Assembly (NCBI GenBank): GCA_019136685.1
Contig: JAGVTS010000089.1
Span: 1-58,604, forward strand
DNA from: Bacillota bacterium
Lineage (GTDB): Bacteria > Bacillota > DTU025
Length of the DNA: 58,604 nucleotides
Reading direction: 5' to 3'
In this document: positions 41,847 to 50,046 of the stretch, one piece after another
How positions within the stretch are numbered: position 1 is the first letter of the stretch
Layout of the letters: each line of letters begins with the position of its first letter
Program-made: the position numbers and the translations under genes
Notes under the pieces: model-generated
What the model was told of the DNA's origin: nothing
What the model saw: the letters and a program-made list of their open reading frames with translations, nothing else
Database searches by the model: none

Positions 41847-42271
41847 CAGCGGTCACCTGGTACAAAGGACATTACCACCGTTGTGCCCTGCCCCGGTAAC
41901 GACGCGACCTCCATCGATTCCGACAGTGCCTCCATGAGAGTAAAGCCCATGCCCATCCTCTGGGACGAACTGGTCACACCTGCGCGACGAGCTGCCTGGA
42001 CATCCTCGATCCCAACGCCTTCGTCTTGCACTGACACGACAAGAGTCTGATCGGAGGCGGACAACTGCATCAGCACCCTGCCGGGGCGCTCCGGATATGC
42101 GTGGACTATGCAATTGGACACAGCCTCCGACACGGCCAGCTTGATGTCTTCAAGCTCCTCCAGCGTGAACCCGAGGCCAGCCGCCCAGCTGGCTGCGGCG
42201 ACGCGCGCGAACCCCAGGTTCTCGGCTACTGACTCGAACTCCACACGTGCCCAGTTCATCTTGGATTCCAT
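41846..42271 (-). CDS. spoIIAB: Anti-sigma F factor SpoIIAB
   Basis: Serine kinase and anti-sigma factor that binds SigF and phosphorylates SpoIIAA. The 141-residue GHKL ATPase has the N-box VSEAVSNCIVHAY and G1 DEGVGIED, and the ATP-lid/GMGFTLMEALSESMEV block. ATG 42271 has GGAGGGGG upstream and overlaps spoIIAA by 16 bases; an inner ATG at 42259 would give an ATGA overlap. Confidence 0.95.
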   Translation of the reverse strand: MESKMNWARVEFESVAENLGFARVAAASWAAGLGFTLEELEDIKLAVSEAVSNCIVHAYPERPGRVLMQLSASDQTLVVSVQDEGVGIEDVQAARRAGVTSSSQRMGMGFTLMEALSESMEVASLPGQGTTVVMSFVPGDR

Positions 42272-42624
42272 TTCCTGACCCCCTCCTGCGCCGACAAGGC
42301 ACGCTCTAGTGATGCATAGACCGGCATCAACTCGGATACGCCGAGGAGATCGAGGGTTCGAGTCACCCGTGTGCTCGCGCCGGCAATGGCCAGGGTTGCG
42401 CCGCGAGAGACCAGGCGCCTGTGCCTTCCGAACACCATTCCAATACCCGAGCTATCGATGAAGCTGACTCTGTCCATCCTCAGGATCACGCGCCGAGCGC
42501 CGCGGTTGGCGTCGATCAGCGCATCGAGAGCCTGCGCCGCACGTTCGGCGCAGGTCAAGTCGAGCTCACCCTGGAGGTCAACGATGAGATCGGATCCGCG
42601 GAGCACCCAGTCGAACAATGACAA
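42256..42624 (-). CDS. spoIIAA: Anti-sigma F factor antagonist SpoIIAA
   Basis: STAS-domain protein that, when unphosphorylated, frees SigF from SpoIIAB. The 122-residue chain has the phosphorylation-site DSSGIGMVFGRHR (serine in DSSG) and the QGELDLT start strand. The start lies after GGAGGCGGGGGATTGTC; the frame's TTG/ATG choice is MSLFDWVL. First gene of the spoIIA operon, driven by the sigma-H site upstream. Confidence 0.95.
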   Translation of the reverse strand: MSLFDWVLRGSDLIVDLQGELDLTCAERAAQALDALIDANRGARRVILRMDRVSFIDSSGIGMVFGRHRRLVSRGATLAIAGASTRVTRTLDLLGVSELMPVYASLERALSAQEGVRKWNPR

Positions 42625-42657
42625 TCCCCCGCCTCCATATGGATTGCGCCGCGAAAC

Positions 42658-42687
42658 AGATTCTCCTTTGGCGGGGGGCTATCCTTC
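42658..42687 (-). promoter_or_regulatory. Sigma-H promoter of the spoIIA operon
   Basis: Minus strand GAAGGATAG (42679-42687), 12 bases, GGAGAATCT (42658-42666), a near-consensus match to RNAGGAWWW-N11-12-RNNGAATWW. It lies between dacF and spoIIAA, where B. subtilis also has its sigma-H promoter. Confidence 0.75.
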
Positions 42688-42695
42688 TTGCCACA

Positions 42696-43940
42696 TCAAT
42701 GCGGAGCAAACAGGAAGAGCGCCCTGACATACTCACGAGTGTGCCTTGAAACCAGCCTGAACCATGCAGCTTTGGGTACCGCCTGCGCCGCGACCACGTC
42801 AACTCGGGCCACCTCCACCCCATCGAGAAGCGCTACCATCCGGCCCACGGGCCGACCCTGTTCCACGGGGGCCGGGAGCTGCTGGGGCAGGGCGATCCTA
42901 GCTTCGATCTTTCCGCCCTCACCTCTCAGTGTGACCACACTCAGATCGCTAGCTGCTGACACATTCACCGATGTTTCGACACCTCGGACCACTCGCACGC
43001 GTCCGAGCTCCTGCCCTGCCTTGGCCAGCAAATGCGCCTCGCACATCTTAAAGCCGTAGTCAAGCAGAGTGGATGCTTCCGCGAACCGCACCGAACTGGT
43101 GGGGACGCCCAATACAACTCCGATGACTCGGACGTTGTTCCTGACCGCCGTGGCCGACAGGCAGTACTTGGCCCTGTCGGTGTAGCCGGTCTTCAATCCG
43201 TCGGCGCCAGGGTAGAACCGCACAAGGCGGTTGGTGTTGGTCAGCATGTTCTTGCCGTCCCGCACGTAGCCGATCCAGATCGTCAGCCACTCATGAATCT
43301 CAGGGTAGCGCAGGAGTTCCCTTGACATGATGGCCACATCGCGTGCGGACGACACGCAATCGTCATCGGTCCCGGATTCCGGCAGCCCGGTGGCGTTGAC
43401 GAAACGAGTGTTGGTGCAGCCGAGGCCGCGGGCTCTTTCGTTCATCATCGCCACAAAGGCGGCCTCGCTTCCGGCCACGTGTTCGGCGAGGGCGACGGCG
43501 GCATCGTTGGCTGACTCAACCGCGACGGCCTTGAGCAAATCCGATACGGCCATCGACTCGCCCGGTTCCAGCCAGATCTGAGAACCGCCCATCGACGCCA
43601 CATGCTCGGACGTGATCACGTTGTCACTTAGGCCTATGCGATGCGCTGCCAACGCTTCCATGACAAGCGCCAGGGTCATGATCTTAACCACGCTCGCTAT
43701 AGGCCGGGGGGTGTCGGCGTTCTTCTCCCAGAGAACCCGGCCAGTAGTGGCCTCCATGAGAATAGCTGACGGCGCGGTCACCTTCTTGGCGAGTTCGGCT
43801 GCTGCGGCTGCCGCGAGCGAACCAGCTGCCTCGGTCGACGCCCAGGCTGACGGGGCCAGTAAGGAGCAGCTCAATACGGCGCAGGCCAGCACGGCACGGG
43901 CCCACCGGGTTGGCGCGGGCATGGCAGGTTTGTACGACAA
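42696..43940 (-). CDS. dacF: D-alanyl-D-alanine carboxypeptidase DacF (S11)
   Basis: Trims peptidoglycan stem peptides, acting in the forespore cortex. The 414-residue protein has a signal peptide (RWARAVLACAVLSCSLLAPSAWA), and the penicillin-binding motifs SxxK in IASVVKIMT, SxN in VESANDA and KTG in LKTGYTD. C-terminal domain of beta-strands follows. The start is TTG 43940, eight bases after GGGAGG. Gene order pdp-dacF-spoIIAA is conserved in Bacillota. Confidence 0.93.
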   Translation of the reverse strand: MSYKPAMPAPTRWARAVLACAVLSCSLLAPSAWASTEAAGSLAAAAAAELAKKVTAPSAILMEATTGRVLWEKNADTPRPIASVVKIMTLALVMEALAAHRIGLSDNVITSEHVASMGGSQIWLEPGESMAVSDLLKAVAVESANDAAVALAEHVAGSEAAFVAMMNERARGLGCTNTRFVNATGLPESGTDDDCVSSARDVAIMSRELLRYPEIHEWLTIWIGYVRDGKNMLTNTNRLVRFYPGADGLKTGYTDRAKYCLSATAVRNNVRVIGVVLGVPTSSVRFAEASTLLDYGFKMCEAHLLAKAGQELGRVRVVRGVETSVNVSAASDLSVVTLRGEGGKIEARIALPQQLPAPVEQGRPVGRMVALLDGVEVARVDVVAAQAVPKAAWFRLVSRHTREYVRALFLFAPH

Positions 43941-43977
43941 GGGGCATGCCTCCCTTCGTCTCTTGTTTCAAGAGAGC

Positions 43978-44003
43978 ATATTCCGTGGCATGCCCGGTTA
44001 TAC
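43978..44003 (-). promoter_or_regulatory. Candidate sigma-F promoter of dacF
   Basis: Minus strand -35 GTATA (43999-44003), 14 bases, -10 GGAATAT (43978-43984), fitting GYWTA/GGNNANANT except that the spacing is a base shorter than usual. The hairpin CTCTTG-TTT-CAAGAG (43960-43974) follows in the leader. Confidence 0.4.
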
Positions 44004-44018
44004 AGGATGAGTTCGTCT

Positions 44019-45326
44019 CTACGCCTCGATGGCTTCGTAGATTAGGGGCGGCGCTTGACACGGAGCGTCGGAGTAGGCAAAGGCTTGCGTCGCTTGGATC
44101 ATCCCTTCATCCAGTCGCGATTGAGTGCCGGCAAAGAGCTCAGCCACGGGTTGGCCGGCCTCTACCCTGTCGCCCACAGATACTAGGACGCGTAGCCCGC
44201 AACCGAGATCAACCGAGTCCGTCTTTCGCTGCCTGCCCGCGCCCATGGCCGCCGCCGCGCGGCCAAGCGTAAGGGCGTCTGCCCGACATACATAGCCGTC
44301 CTTCGGGGCGCGGATCCGGGCCGACAGGGGCGCAATTTCAATGCGGTCGGGATCGTCTATGCGTGACACATCGCCGCCCTGAGCCTCCACCATCTCTTTC
44401 AGCTTGGCAAGCGCGCTTCCCGATTCCACGAGGCGACGGAGGGTTGCGCGGGCTCGGTTGACATCGTCGCACGCCTCCCCCAGCACGACCATGCGCGCGC
44501 CCAGTTCGAAGCAGAGCTCAAGGAGGCGACCTTCGCCGCGGCCAGATAGAATGTGAATGGCTTCGATAACTTCCAGCGAATTGCCTACTGCCTGCCCCAG
44601 GGGTTGGTTCATGTCAGTGATCAAGGCCGACATCCTCCGTCCGGCCATGCGGCCTATGGCCACCATGGCCCGGGCGAGCTCGCGCGCGCTGTCCAGCTCG
44701 TGCATGAATGCTCCGCTTCCGACTTTGACATCCAAGACTATGGCATCTGCGCCGGTGGCCAGCTTCTTGCTGATTATGCTCGAGGCAATCAAAGGGATGC
44801 TCTCTACCGTCGCTGTTACGTCGCGCAGAGCATAGAGGCGCTTGTCGGCCGGCGCCACGTCCTCCGTCTGCCCCACCACAGCCAGGCCTATCCGGTTCAC
44901 CTGCTCGACGAATTCTCTTTCCGAAAGCGAGACCCGAAAGCCGGGGATGGACTCCAGCTTGTCGAGGGTTCCCCCTGTGTGCCCCAGGCCGCGGCCGGAC
45001 ATCTTCGCCACAGGCACTCCCGCCGCGGCCACCATGGGCGCAAGCACCAGGGTGGTGGTGTCGCCTACCCCTCCCGTGCTGTGTTTATCTACTTTCACGC
45101 CGCGGATGGCCGAGAGGTCAACCCGGCGCCCGGAGTCGGCCATGGCCAGAGTGAGCGCCGTGGTCTCCTCAGGCGTCATGCCCTGAAAGAACACGGCCAT
45201 GCAGAATGCCGAGATCTGGTAATCAGGCACGTCTCCCAGAAGCATGCCCTGGATCATGTAGCGTATCTCCTCGGCCGAAAGCACGCGTCCGTCGCGTTTC
45301 TTCATGATTATGTCAGGGGCTCTCAA
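44019..45326 (-). CDS. pdp: Pyrimidine-nucleoside phosphorylase
   Basis: Splits uridine and thymidine with phosphate to the base and sugar-1-phosphate. The 435-residue protein has KHSTGGVGD (phosphate binding), KMSGRGLGHTGGTLDKLESIPG, and typical C-terminal domain SVDLGCGLRV. The start is TTG 45326 (MRAPDIIMKKRDG), after GGGGGAGGAGGAG; the frame extends to 45500 only as overlap with deoB. deoB and pdp together funnel deoxyribose phosphates into central metabolism. Confidence 0.94.
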   Translation of the reverse strand: MRAPDIIMKKRDGRVLSAEEIRYMIQGMLLGDVPDYQISAFCMAVFFQGMTPEETTALTLAMADSGRRVDLSAIRGVKVDKHSTGGVGDTTTLVLAPMVAAAGVPVAKMSGRGLGHTGGTLDKLESIPGFRVSLSEREFVEQVNRIGLAVVGQTEDVAPADKRLYALRDVTATVESIPLIASSIISKKLATGADAIVLDVKVGSGAFMHELDSARELARAMVAIGRMAGRRMSALITDMNQPLGQAVGNSLEVIEAIHILSGRGEGRLLELCFELGARMVVLGEACDDVNRARATLRRLVESGSALAKLKEMVEAQGGDVSRIDDPDRIEIAPLSARIRAPKDGYVCRADALTLGRAAAAMGAGRQRKTDSVDLGCGLRVLVSVGDRVEAGQPVAELFAGTQSRLDEGMIQATQAFAYSDAPCQAPPLIYEAIEA

Positions 45327-45355
45327 TCCAACTCCTCCTCCCCCGTCGAGTGTTT

Positions 45356-46546
45356 CTACAGTACGTGCCGCAAGAAGCTCTCGCCTGCCAGGCTCCACGG
45401 TATCCCCAGAAACTCGGCTATCGTAGCTCCCAGATCCGCAAAGGTGGACCTCACCCCGATGGGCCGCCCGGAGCGCCCCGCCCGGGCAGCCCGCGGACAC
45501 ATGGCCAGGACCGGAACGTACTCCCTGCTATGATCGGTGCCGGGCGTAGTGGGGTCGTTGCCGTGGTCTGCACACATGACCAGGAGATCATCATTCGTGA
45601 GCCGCTGCAGAAGTTCCGGAAGGCGTCGGTCCACATGCTCGAGGCCCCGCGCGAAGCCTTCCACATCGTTGCGGTGGCCCCACTTCATGTCGAAATCGAT
45701 CAAGTTGGCGAAAATCAGCCCTGGCCGATTCTCGTCGAGAAAACTGAGAATAGCGTCAAACACCCCATCATTGCCTGCCACATGTTTCGACAAAGTGATG
45801 CCCTGCGCAGCGAAGATGTCATCTACCTTGCCGCAGCCCATCACGTCCAGCCCTGCGTCAGCCACCAGGTCCAGCAGAGTGGGCCCAGGCGGCGAAAGCG
45901 AGAAGTCGCGCCGCCTGATGGTCCTGGTAAAATGGCCCGGGCTGCCCTCGAACGGACGAGCAATTACCCTGCCCACTGCGTGAGGCCCTGTGAGGATCGC
46001 GCGGGCGGCCCGGCACATGTCGTAGAGCTCGTCTGGGGCGATGATATTTTCGTGGGCGGCGATCTGGAACACGGAATCGGCTGATGTATACACAATCGGA
46101 CTTCCCGTGGCCATGTGCTCCTCGCCCAATTCTTTGATGATCGCGGTGCCTGATGCGGGCCGGTTGCCCAGAATCCGGCGGCCTATCGACGCCTCGAAGG
46201 CCGCTATAATCTCAGGAGGAAAGCCGGCCGGATACGTCGGAAACGGGTGCACAAGCTGGATTCCGGCGATTTCCCAGTGGCCCGTGGTAGTGTCCTTGCC
46301 CGGCGAGGCCTGAGCCATTCGCCCGTATGAAGCGACGGGTGAGTCGCATGCGCCTACCCCCGCGAGCTCAAAGCCGGCGTCGGCCACCAGGTTGCCCAGG
46401 CCCAGCCGCCCGAAGTTGGGCAGGCTCAGCCCGCCGGCGGCCCTGGCAACGTTGACCAGCGTATTGCTGCCTTGATCGCCGTACGCGGCTGCATCCGGCA
46501 GTTCGCCTACTCCCACTCCGTCGAGCACTACCAAGATTGCTCTCAT
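45356..46546 (-). CDS. deoB: Phosphopentomutase
   Basis: Interconverts (deoxy)ribose 1- and 5-phosphate. The 396-residue alkaline-phosphatase-superfamily enzyme shows the first metal Asp in [20 protein letters not shown] with the phosphorylatable threonine, [10 protein letters not shown], and ligands in [11 protein letters not shown] and CADHGND. ATG 46546 follows GGGAGACAGCA. It sits between xerD and pdp as in Bacillus (xerD-deoB order). Confidence 0.95.
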   Translation of the reverse strand: MRAILVVLDGVGVGELPDAAAYGDQGSNTLVNVARAAGGLSLPNFGRLGLGNLVADAGFELAGVGACDSPVASYGRMAQASPGKDTTTGHWEIAGIQLVHPFPTYPAGFPPEIIAAFEASIGRRILGNRPASGTAIIKELGEEHMATGSPIVYTSADSVFQIAAHENIIAPDELYDMCRAARAILTGPHAVGRVIARPFEGSPGHFTRTIRRRDFSLSPPGPTLLDLVADAGLDVMGCGKVDDIFAAQGITLSKHVAGNDGVFDAILSFLDENRPGLIFANLIDFDMKWGHRNDVEGFARGLEHVDRRLPELLQRLTNDDLLVMCADHGNDPTTPGTDHSREYVPVLAMCPRAARAGRSGRPIGVRSTFADLGATIAEFLGIPWSLAGESFLRHVL

Positions 46547-46561
46547 TGCTGTCTCCCCTTC

Positions 46562-47470
46562 TCACGCTCTGGGATGGTGCTTCTCGTAAACCTCTCTGAG
46601 CCTCGTTTGAGTCAGGTGTGTATAGATTTGCGTCGTCCGGATATCGGCATGCCCCAGCATTTCCTGGACAGATCGGAGGTCGGCGCCGTGTTCAAGCAGA
46701 TGCGTGGCAAATGAGTGCCGGAGTGTATGCGGAGTAATGCGCGCCGAAATCCCCGCTTCCATTGCTCTGCGCTTTATCATCTTCCAGAAAGCCTGGCGAG
46801 TCATCCCGGCCCCGCGGTTAGTTATGAACAGGCTATCGTCATCGGTGGCGGGAGCGAGCTCACGGCGGCCCAGCGCCAGGTAGCGCTGGATAGCCCGAAC
46901 GGCGGTTTGCCCCACTGGCACAATGCGCTCTCGATCGCCCTTGCCTATGCAGCGCACGTAGCCCACGTCTAGGTCGATGTCGCGGGTCGACAGCGAAACC
47001 AGCTCCGAAACGCGCAGGCCCGAAGCGTAAAGCAGTTCCATCATGGCACGATCGCGTAGAGAATGAGGTTCGTCGCCTGACGGTGCAGCAAGCAATCTGT
47101 CGACTTCCTCGCTCGTTAGTACTCTGGGCAATCGCTGTGCCTGCCTGGGAGTATCCAGATTGGCGGTGGGATCGCGCGTAATGTGCCCTTCTCGAAGAAG
47201 GAATCGGTAGAAACCGCGCAGTGCGGAGAGTCGCCTTGAAGCAGACGCCGCTGACGCGCCCGACTCCATGCCATGGGCGATGAACGCGGCGACCAGCGAC
47301 TGCCCGGCACGGGTCGCATCTTCCTCGCACGGCTCGTCCTCCCCCCGATTGAGCCTGGCGGCAAACAAGGCAAACTGGCTAAGGTCCCTGGCGTAGGCCT
47401 CGAGAGTGTTCTCCGAAAGACCTCGCTCGACCGCGAGATACGATATGTACTCCTCAATACAGCTCAGCAA
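46562..47470 (-). CDS. xerD: Tyrosine recombinase XerD
   Basis: Resolves chromosome dimers at dif. The 302-residue protein has the N-terminal core-binding domain and all catalytic residues: R in ASGLRVSEL, K in the GKGDRER hairpin, HxxR in HTLRHSFATH, H in LGHADIRTTQIYTH and the nucleophile Y in that stretch. The start is TTG 47470, ten bases after GGAGG; a 14-base palindrome (47485-47498) overlaps the ribosome site. The dif site was not looked for in the window. Confidence 0.93.
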   Translation of the reverse strand: MLSCIEEYISYLAVERGLSENTLEAYARDLSQFALFAARLNRGEDEPCEEDATRAGQSLVAAFIAHGMESGASAASASRRLSALRGFYRFLLREGHITRDPTANLDTPRQAQRLPRVLTSEEVDRLLAAPSGDEPHSLRDRAMMELLYASGLRVSELVSLSTRDIDLDVGYVRCIGKGDRERIVPVGQTAVRAIQRYLALGRRELAPATDDDSLFITNRGAGMTRQAFWKMIKRRAMEAGISARITPHTLRHSFATHLLEHGADLRSVQEMLGHADIRTTQIYTHLTQTRLREVYEKHHPRA

Positions 47471-47581
47471 CGGGGGAAAACCTCCAACTGCGCAGTTGTC
47501 GTGCGCGGGGGCGGACCACGCGCATTGCCGCTAACGTACTAACATTCGCCGCGCGACTGCGCCCTCCTGCCGCCGACTGGG

Positions 47582-48217
47582 TCATCCGAACCTGGCAGCC
47601 AATATGAGGAAGGCGGGCGACACGTAAACTTGTACAAACGCGGCGAACACCAGCGCGACGGCTGACAGGATAAGAGACGCGACCGAGCCCATCAAGGCGC
47701 GCGTAACGTCCGCATCGATTCCAAGCAGGCTCTTCTTCACCACTGACCATGCAAAGCCCATTGAAGTCGCGCACGCCGCAAGGAGCGCCGGCACGGCCAC
47801 CAGGTTATGCGGCAGTACAGAGGATAGCGCCAACACAGCGCCGGCGCCGCCCATCTGCCTCACGAAAAAAGCAACAGTGAACCCTATGGAGAAACCTCGG
47901 ATGAACAGGATCAGGAGGGCCCCGGTAAAGCCCAGCACACTGAGGCCCGCGAGCCACACGAAGGCTACTGAGCATAGGTTCGCATTGACACTCGCGCGCA
48001 TGGCGCTGCCGTGCGATCCGGGAGCGACGCGGCGCAGATCCGAAAGGCCCGATTCTAGGTATGAGAAGACAGCCGCGCTATCCTCTCGCATTGCTGACGC
48101 GTACACCGCGCCGGTACACACTCCGGCTACGAGCATGACAAATGCCAACGCATAACATGGCGCGTTGGCTCTGATGTGACCGAATGCACGCTTCTCAGGG
48201 TGTTGCTTCCTGCCCAT
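47582..48217 (-). CDS. spoIIM: Stage II sporulation protein M
   Basis: Part of the SpoIIDMP engulfment machinery in the mother-cell membrane. About 211 residues with five or so helices (YALAFVMLVAGVCTGAVY, LAGLSVLGFTGALLILFIRGFSIGF, VLPHNLVAVPALLAACATSM, LILSAVALVFAAFVQVYV). ATG 48217 has GGGGG eight bases upstream; the GTG at 48226 is inside that region. A sigma-E-like promoter lies just upstream, which fits its known control. Confidence 0.92.
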   Translation of the reverse strand: MGRKQHPEKRAFGHIRANAPCYALAFVMLVAGVCTGAVYASAMREDSAAVFSYLESGLSDLRRVAPGSHGSAMRASVNANLCSVAFVWLAGLSVLGFTGALLILFIRGFSIGFTVAFFVRQMGGAGAVLALSSVLPHNLVAVPALLAACATSMGFAWSVVKKSLLGIDADVTRALMGSVASLILSAVALVFAAFVQVYVSPAFLILAARFG

Positions 48218-48237
48218 GTGGGACACCCCCGCAGGCC

Positions 48238-48267
48238 ATCCCTATGCGCCCAGCGGCCCCGATATTC
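48238..48267 (-). promoter_or_regulatory. Candidate sigma-E promoter of spoIIM
   Basis: Minus strand -35 GAATATC (48261-48267, 6 of 7 to KMATATT), 14 bases, -10 CATAGGGAT (48238-48246, CATA match to CATACAHT). Weak in the second half of the -10. Confidence 0.45.
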
Positions 48268-48272
48268 TCGGG

Positions 48273-49463
48273 TCAATCCGCGAGTGTCCGTCCGTAGGTC
48301 CCTCCTCCTCCCTCCTGAATCGTGAGCCTCCCCTCGCGGGCGGCCATTATTCGATCTGCAATACGTTCGCCCGCCACCTCTGCTAGCTGATCGCGGGTCG
48401 CGTGATGGAGAACTGCCATTTCCGATCCGAAAGCCTGAATCAGACGGGCGATTCGGGCCCGCCCGACGCCCGGCACGAACTGCAAGGGCGCCTGGTGCAG
48501 GTAGGGAGGACGGTGGGCCGGACTTTTGGCCTCAGCAGAATCGGCGATCTCGTCAACCCGGTCCGACACGCCGCGCACCACGTGGGAGGCACCGCATTCC
48601 GGGCATCCCACCGCCGCGTCCGGCGCGTGGAAGCGCGCTCCACACACTTGGCACGCGCTCAGGTAGTACTTGCCTAGTCTGGGGTCGAGCCCGTAGTTGG
48701 CGACCACGCGTCGCCCGTCGATTCGAGCGAGAGCCAGCGATACCTCGGCGAAAGACGGCGATTCCAGTCGCATCACGTTGTATTCCCGCCCCATCCGCCC
48801 AAGCGAGTGAGCGTCGGAGTTGGACAGGAACGTGTAGCTCGCGAGTTCAGCAATTCGGTCGGCCATGCCCGTATCTGCAGACAACCCCAGTTCCACCGCT
48901 GTTACGAGGCGACGGGCCTCTCCGCCGAATACGTCGGCGATCCGCCGGGCGCACGTTCCGTAGAGGCTCTTGTGAGGGGTGAAAGCATGGGCTACCACGA
49001 ACAATCCGCCCATGTCGGTCACGAGTTGCGCCAACTGCTCAGGCGCGAGGCGAGTCTTCTGAGTGCTCAGGTCGATATTGGTCGTGTGCCGGCTGAGCTC
49101 TCTGGACGCCTCGCGCACCTGGGGCAGTGTAGCGAAGTATGCCACATAGTGCGCGCTCGGGCCTTCGCCCGCCCGGCACGAAGCTTCGATTTCGACGCCG
49201 GGGATGATCACTGTCCTCCCCTTGTATCGCATACCGCCGCCCGGCGCCTCTTCCATCGCGCCCGATTGGGAAAGAAGATCTATATCGCTCAGTACACGCC
49301 TGGAAGCGCAGTCTACAACGCCTATGACGTCGATTCCCTTGCGCTCGGCGGCCTCGCGTGCGATATTCTCAAGTGTAAGGTCACGCGCGCCGGACACCTT
49401 GACCGGCCGCCCGCGGGAGTCTCGCCCAATGTGCACATGTAGGTCCACGAAATACTCCTTCAT
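48273..49463 (-). CDS. Endonuclease Q-like PHP-domain protein
   Basis: Nicks DNA 5' to deaminated bases (uracil, hypoxanthine) in archaea and some bacteria. The 396-residue chain starts MKEYFVDLHVHIGRDSRG, a PHP metal site, with IIPGVEIEA and LSNSDAHSLGRMGREYN, then a zinc-finger CQVC...CPEC, and a C-terminal HhH-type segment PGVGRARI. ATG 49463 has an AAGGATAGG site; the longer frame to 49547 overlaps the upstream gene. Its partner repair gene in the window would be the uracil glycosylase at 1 kb. Confidence 0.85.
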   Translation of the reverse strand: MKEYFVDLHVHIGRDSRGRPVKVSGARDLTLENIAREAAERKGIDVIGVVDCASRRVLSDIDLLSQSGAMEEAPGGGMRYKGRTVIIPGVEIEASCRAGEGPSAHYVAYFATLPQVREASRELSRHTTNIDLSTQKTRLAPEQLAQLVTDMGGLFVVAHAFTPHKSLYGTCARRIADVFGGEARRLVTAVELGLSADTGMADRIAELASYTFLSNSDAHSLGRMGREYNVMRLESPSFAEVSLALARIDGRRVVANYGLDPRLGKYYLSACQVCGARFHAPDAAVGCPECGASHVVRGVSDRVDEIADSAEAKSPAHRPPYLHQAPLQFVPGVGRARIARLIQAFGSEMAVLHHATRDQLAEVAGERIADRIMAAREGRLTIQEGGGGTYGRTLAD

Positions 49464-49482
49464 CAGGCGCCTATCCTTTCCG

Positions 49483-50037
49483 TCAGTCACCTTGGGCCAG
49501 GCCGCGCGTCCATGCCAGATGCAACAGAGCAGCCAGGGTCTTCGCATCCTCTATCTCGCCGGACTTGATCATCCCGGGGATCCGCGATAGCGGAACCAAC
49601 TCGACCTGCAGATATTCGTCGTCGTCAGGGTGCGGGTCGCCGTCGGGTTCCACTAGAGCCTGGTACAAGTGCATATACTCAGTGGCGAACCCCACAGCCA
49701 GGTAGAAGCCGGCGGTCTTCGTCAGCTCGAGCGCCCTGTAGCCTGTCTCCTCACTTAGCTCGCGTAGGGCGGCGTCCTCCGGTGATTCACCCGCGTCTAT
49801 TCTACCCGCGGGTATCTCGAGCAACTCCACGCCTCCGGCATGCCTGTACTGGCGCACCATGACCAGATTGCCGCCGGGCGTAACGGGCGCTATCCCCACC
49901 GAATCGCGAGTTGCGACTACCTCGCGGCCGGCTAGCCCACCGCCTGGAAGCACAACCGTGTCAACATTGAGAGTGACTATCTTCCCGCAATACACCTGTC
50001 TGCGTTCCACCAGTTTTTCACGAAACACCGACACCAC
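49483..50037 (-). CDS. nudF: ADP-ribose pyrophosphatase (NUDIX)
   Basis: Hydrolyses ADP-ribose to AMP and ribose-5-phosphate. The 184-residue protein has VMVRQYRHAGGVELLEIPAG before a perfect Nudix box (GRIDAGE, then seven residues later RELSEETGY; about 78-100), the arrangement of this subfamily, and TEYMHLYQA and SGEIEDAKTLAAL near the end. ATG 50037 is 9 bases after the DUF3866 stop. Gene order DUF3866-nudF-spoIIM-xerD is common in Clostridia. Confidence 0.9.
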   Translation of the reverse strand: MVSVFREKLVERRQVYCGKIVTLNVDTVVLPGGGLAGREVVATRDSVGIAPVTPGGNLVMVRQYRHAGGVELLEIPAGRIDAGESPEDAALRELSEETGYRALELTKTAGFYLAVGFATEYMHLYQALVEPDGDPHPDDDEYLQVELVPLSRIPGMIKSGEIEDAKTLAALLHLAWTRGLAQGD

Positions 50038-50046
50038 TCGCTCACC

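Noticed and set aside
44553..45533. 326-residue plus-strand frame opposite pdp
   Set aside because: Antisense shadow; pdp on the minus strand is complete with all family motifs.
47485..47498. Palindrome CAACTGCGCAGTTG upstream of xerD as an operator
   Set aside because: It overlaps the ribosome site and is explained as well by chance; there is no second copy nearby.
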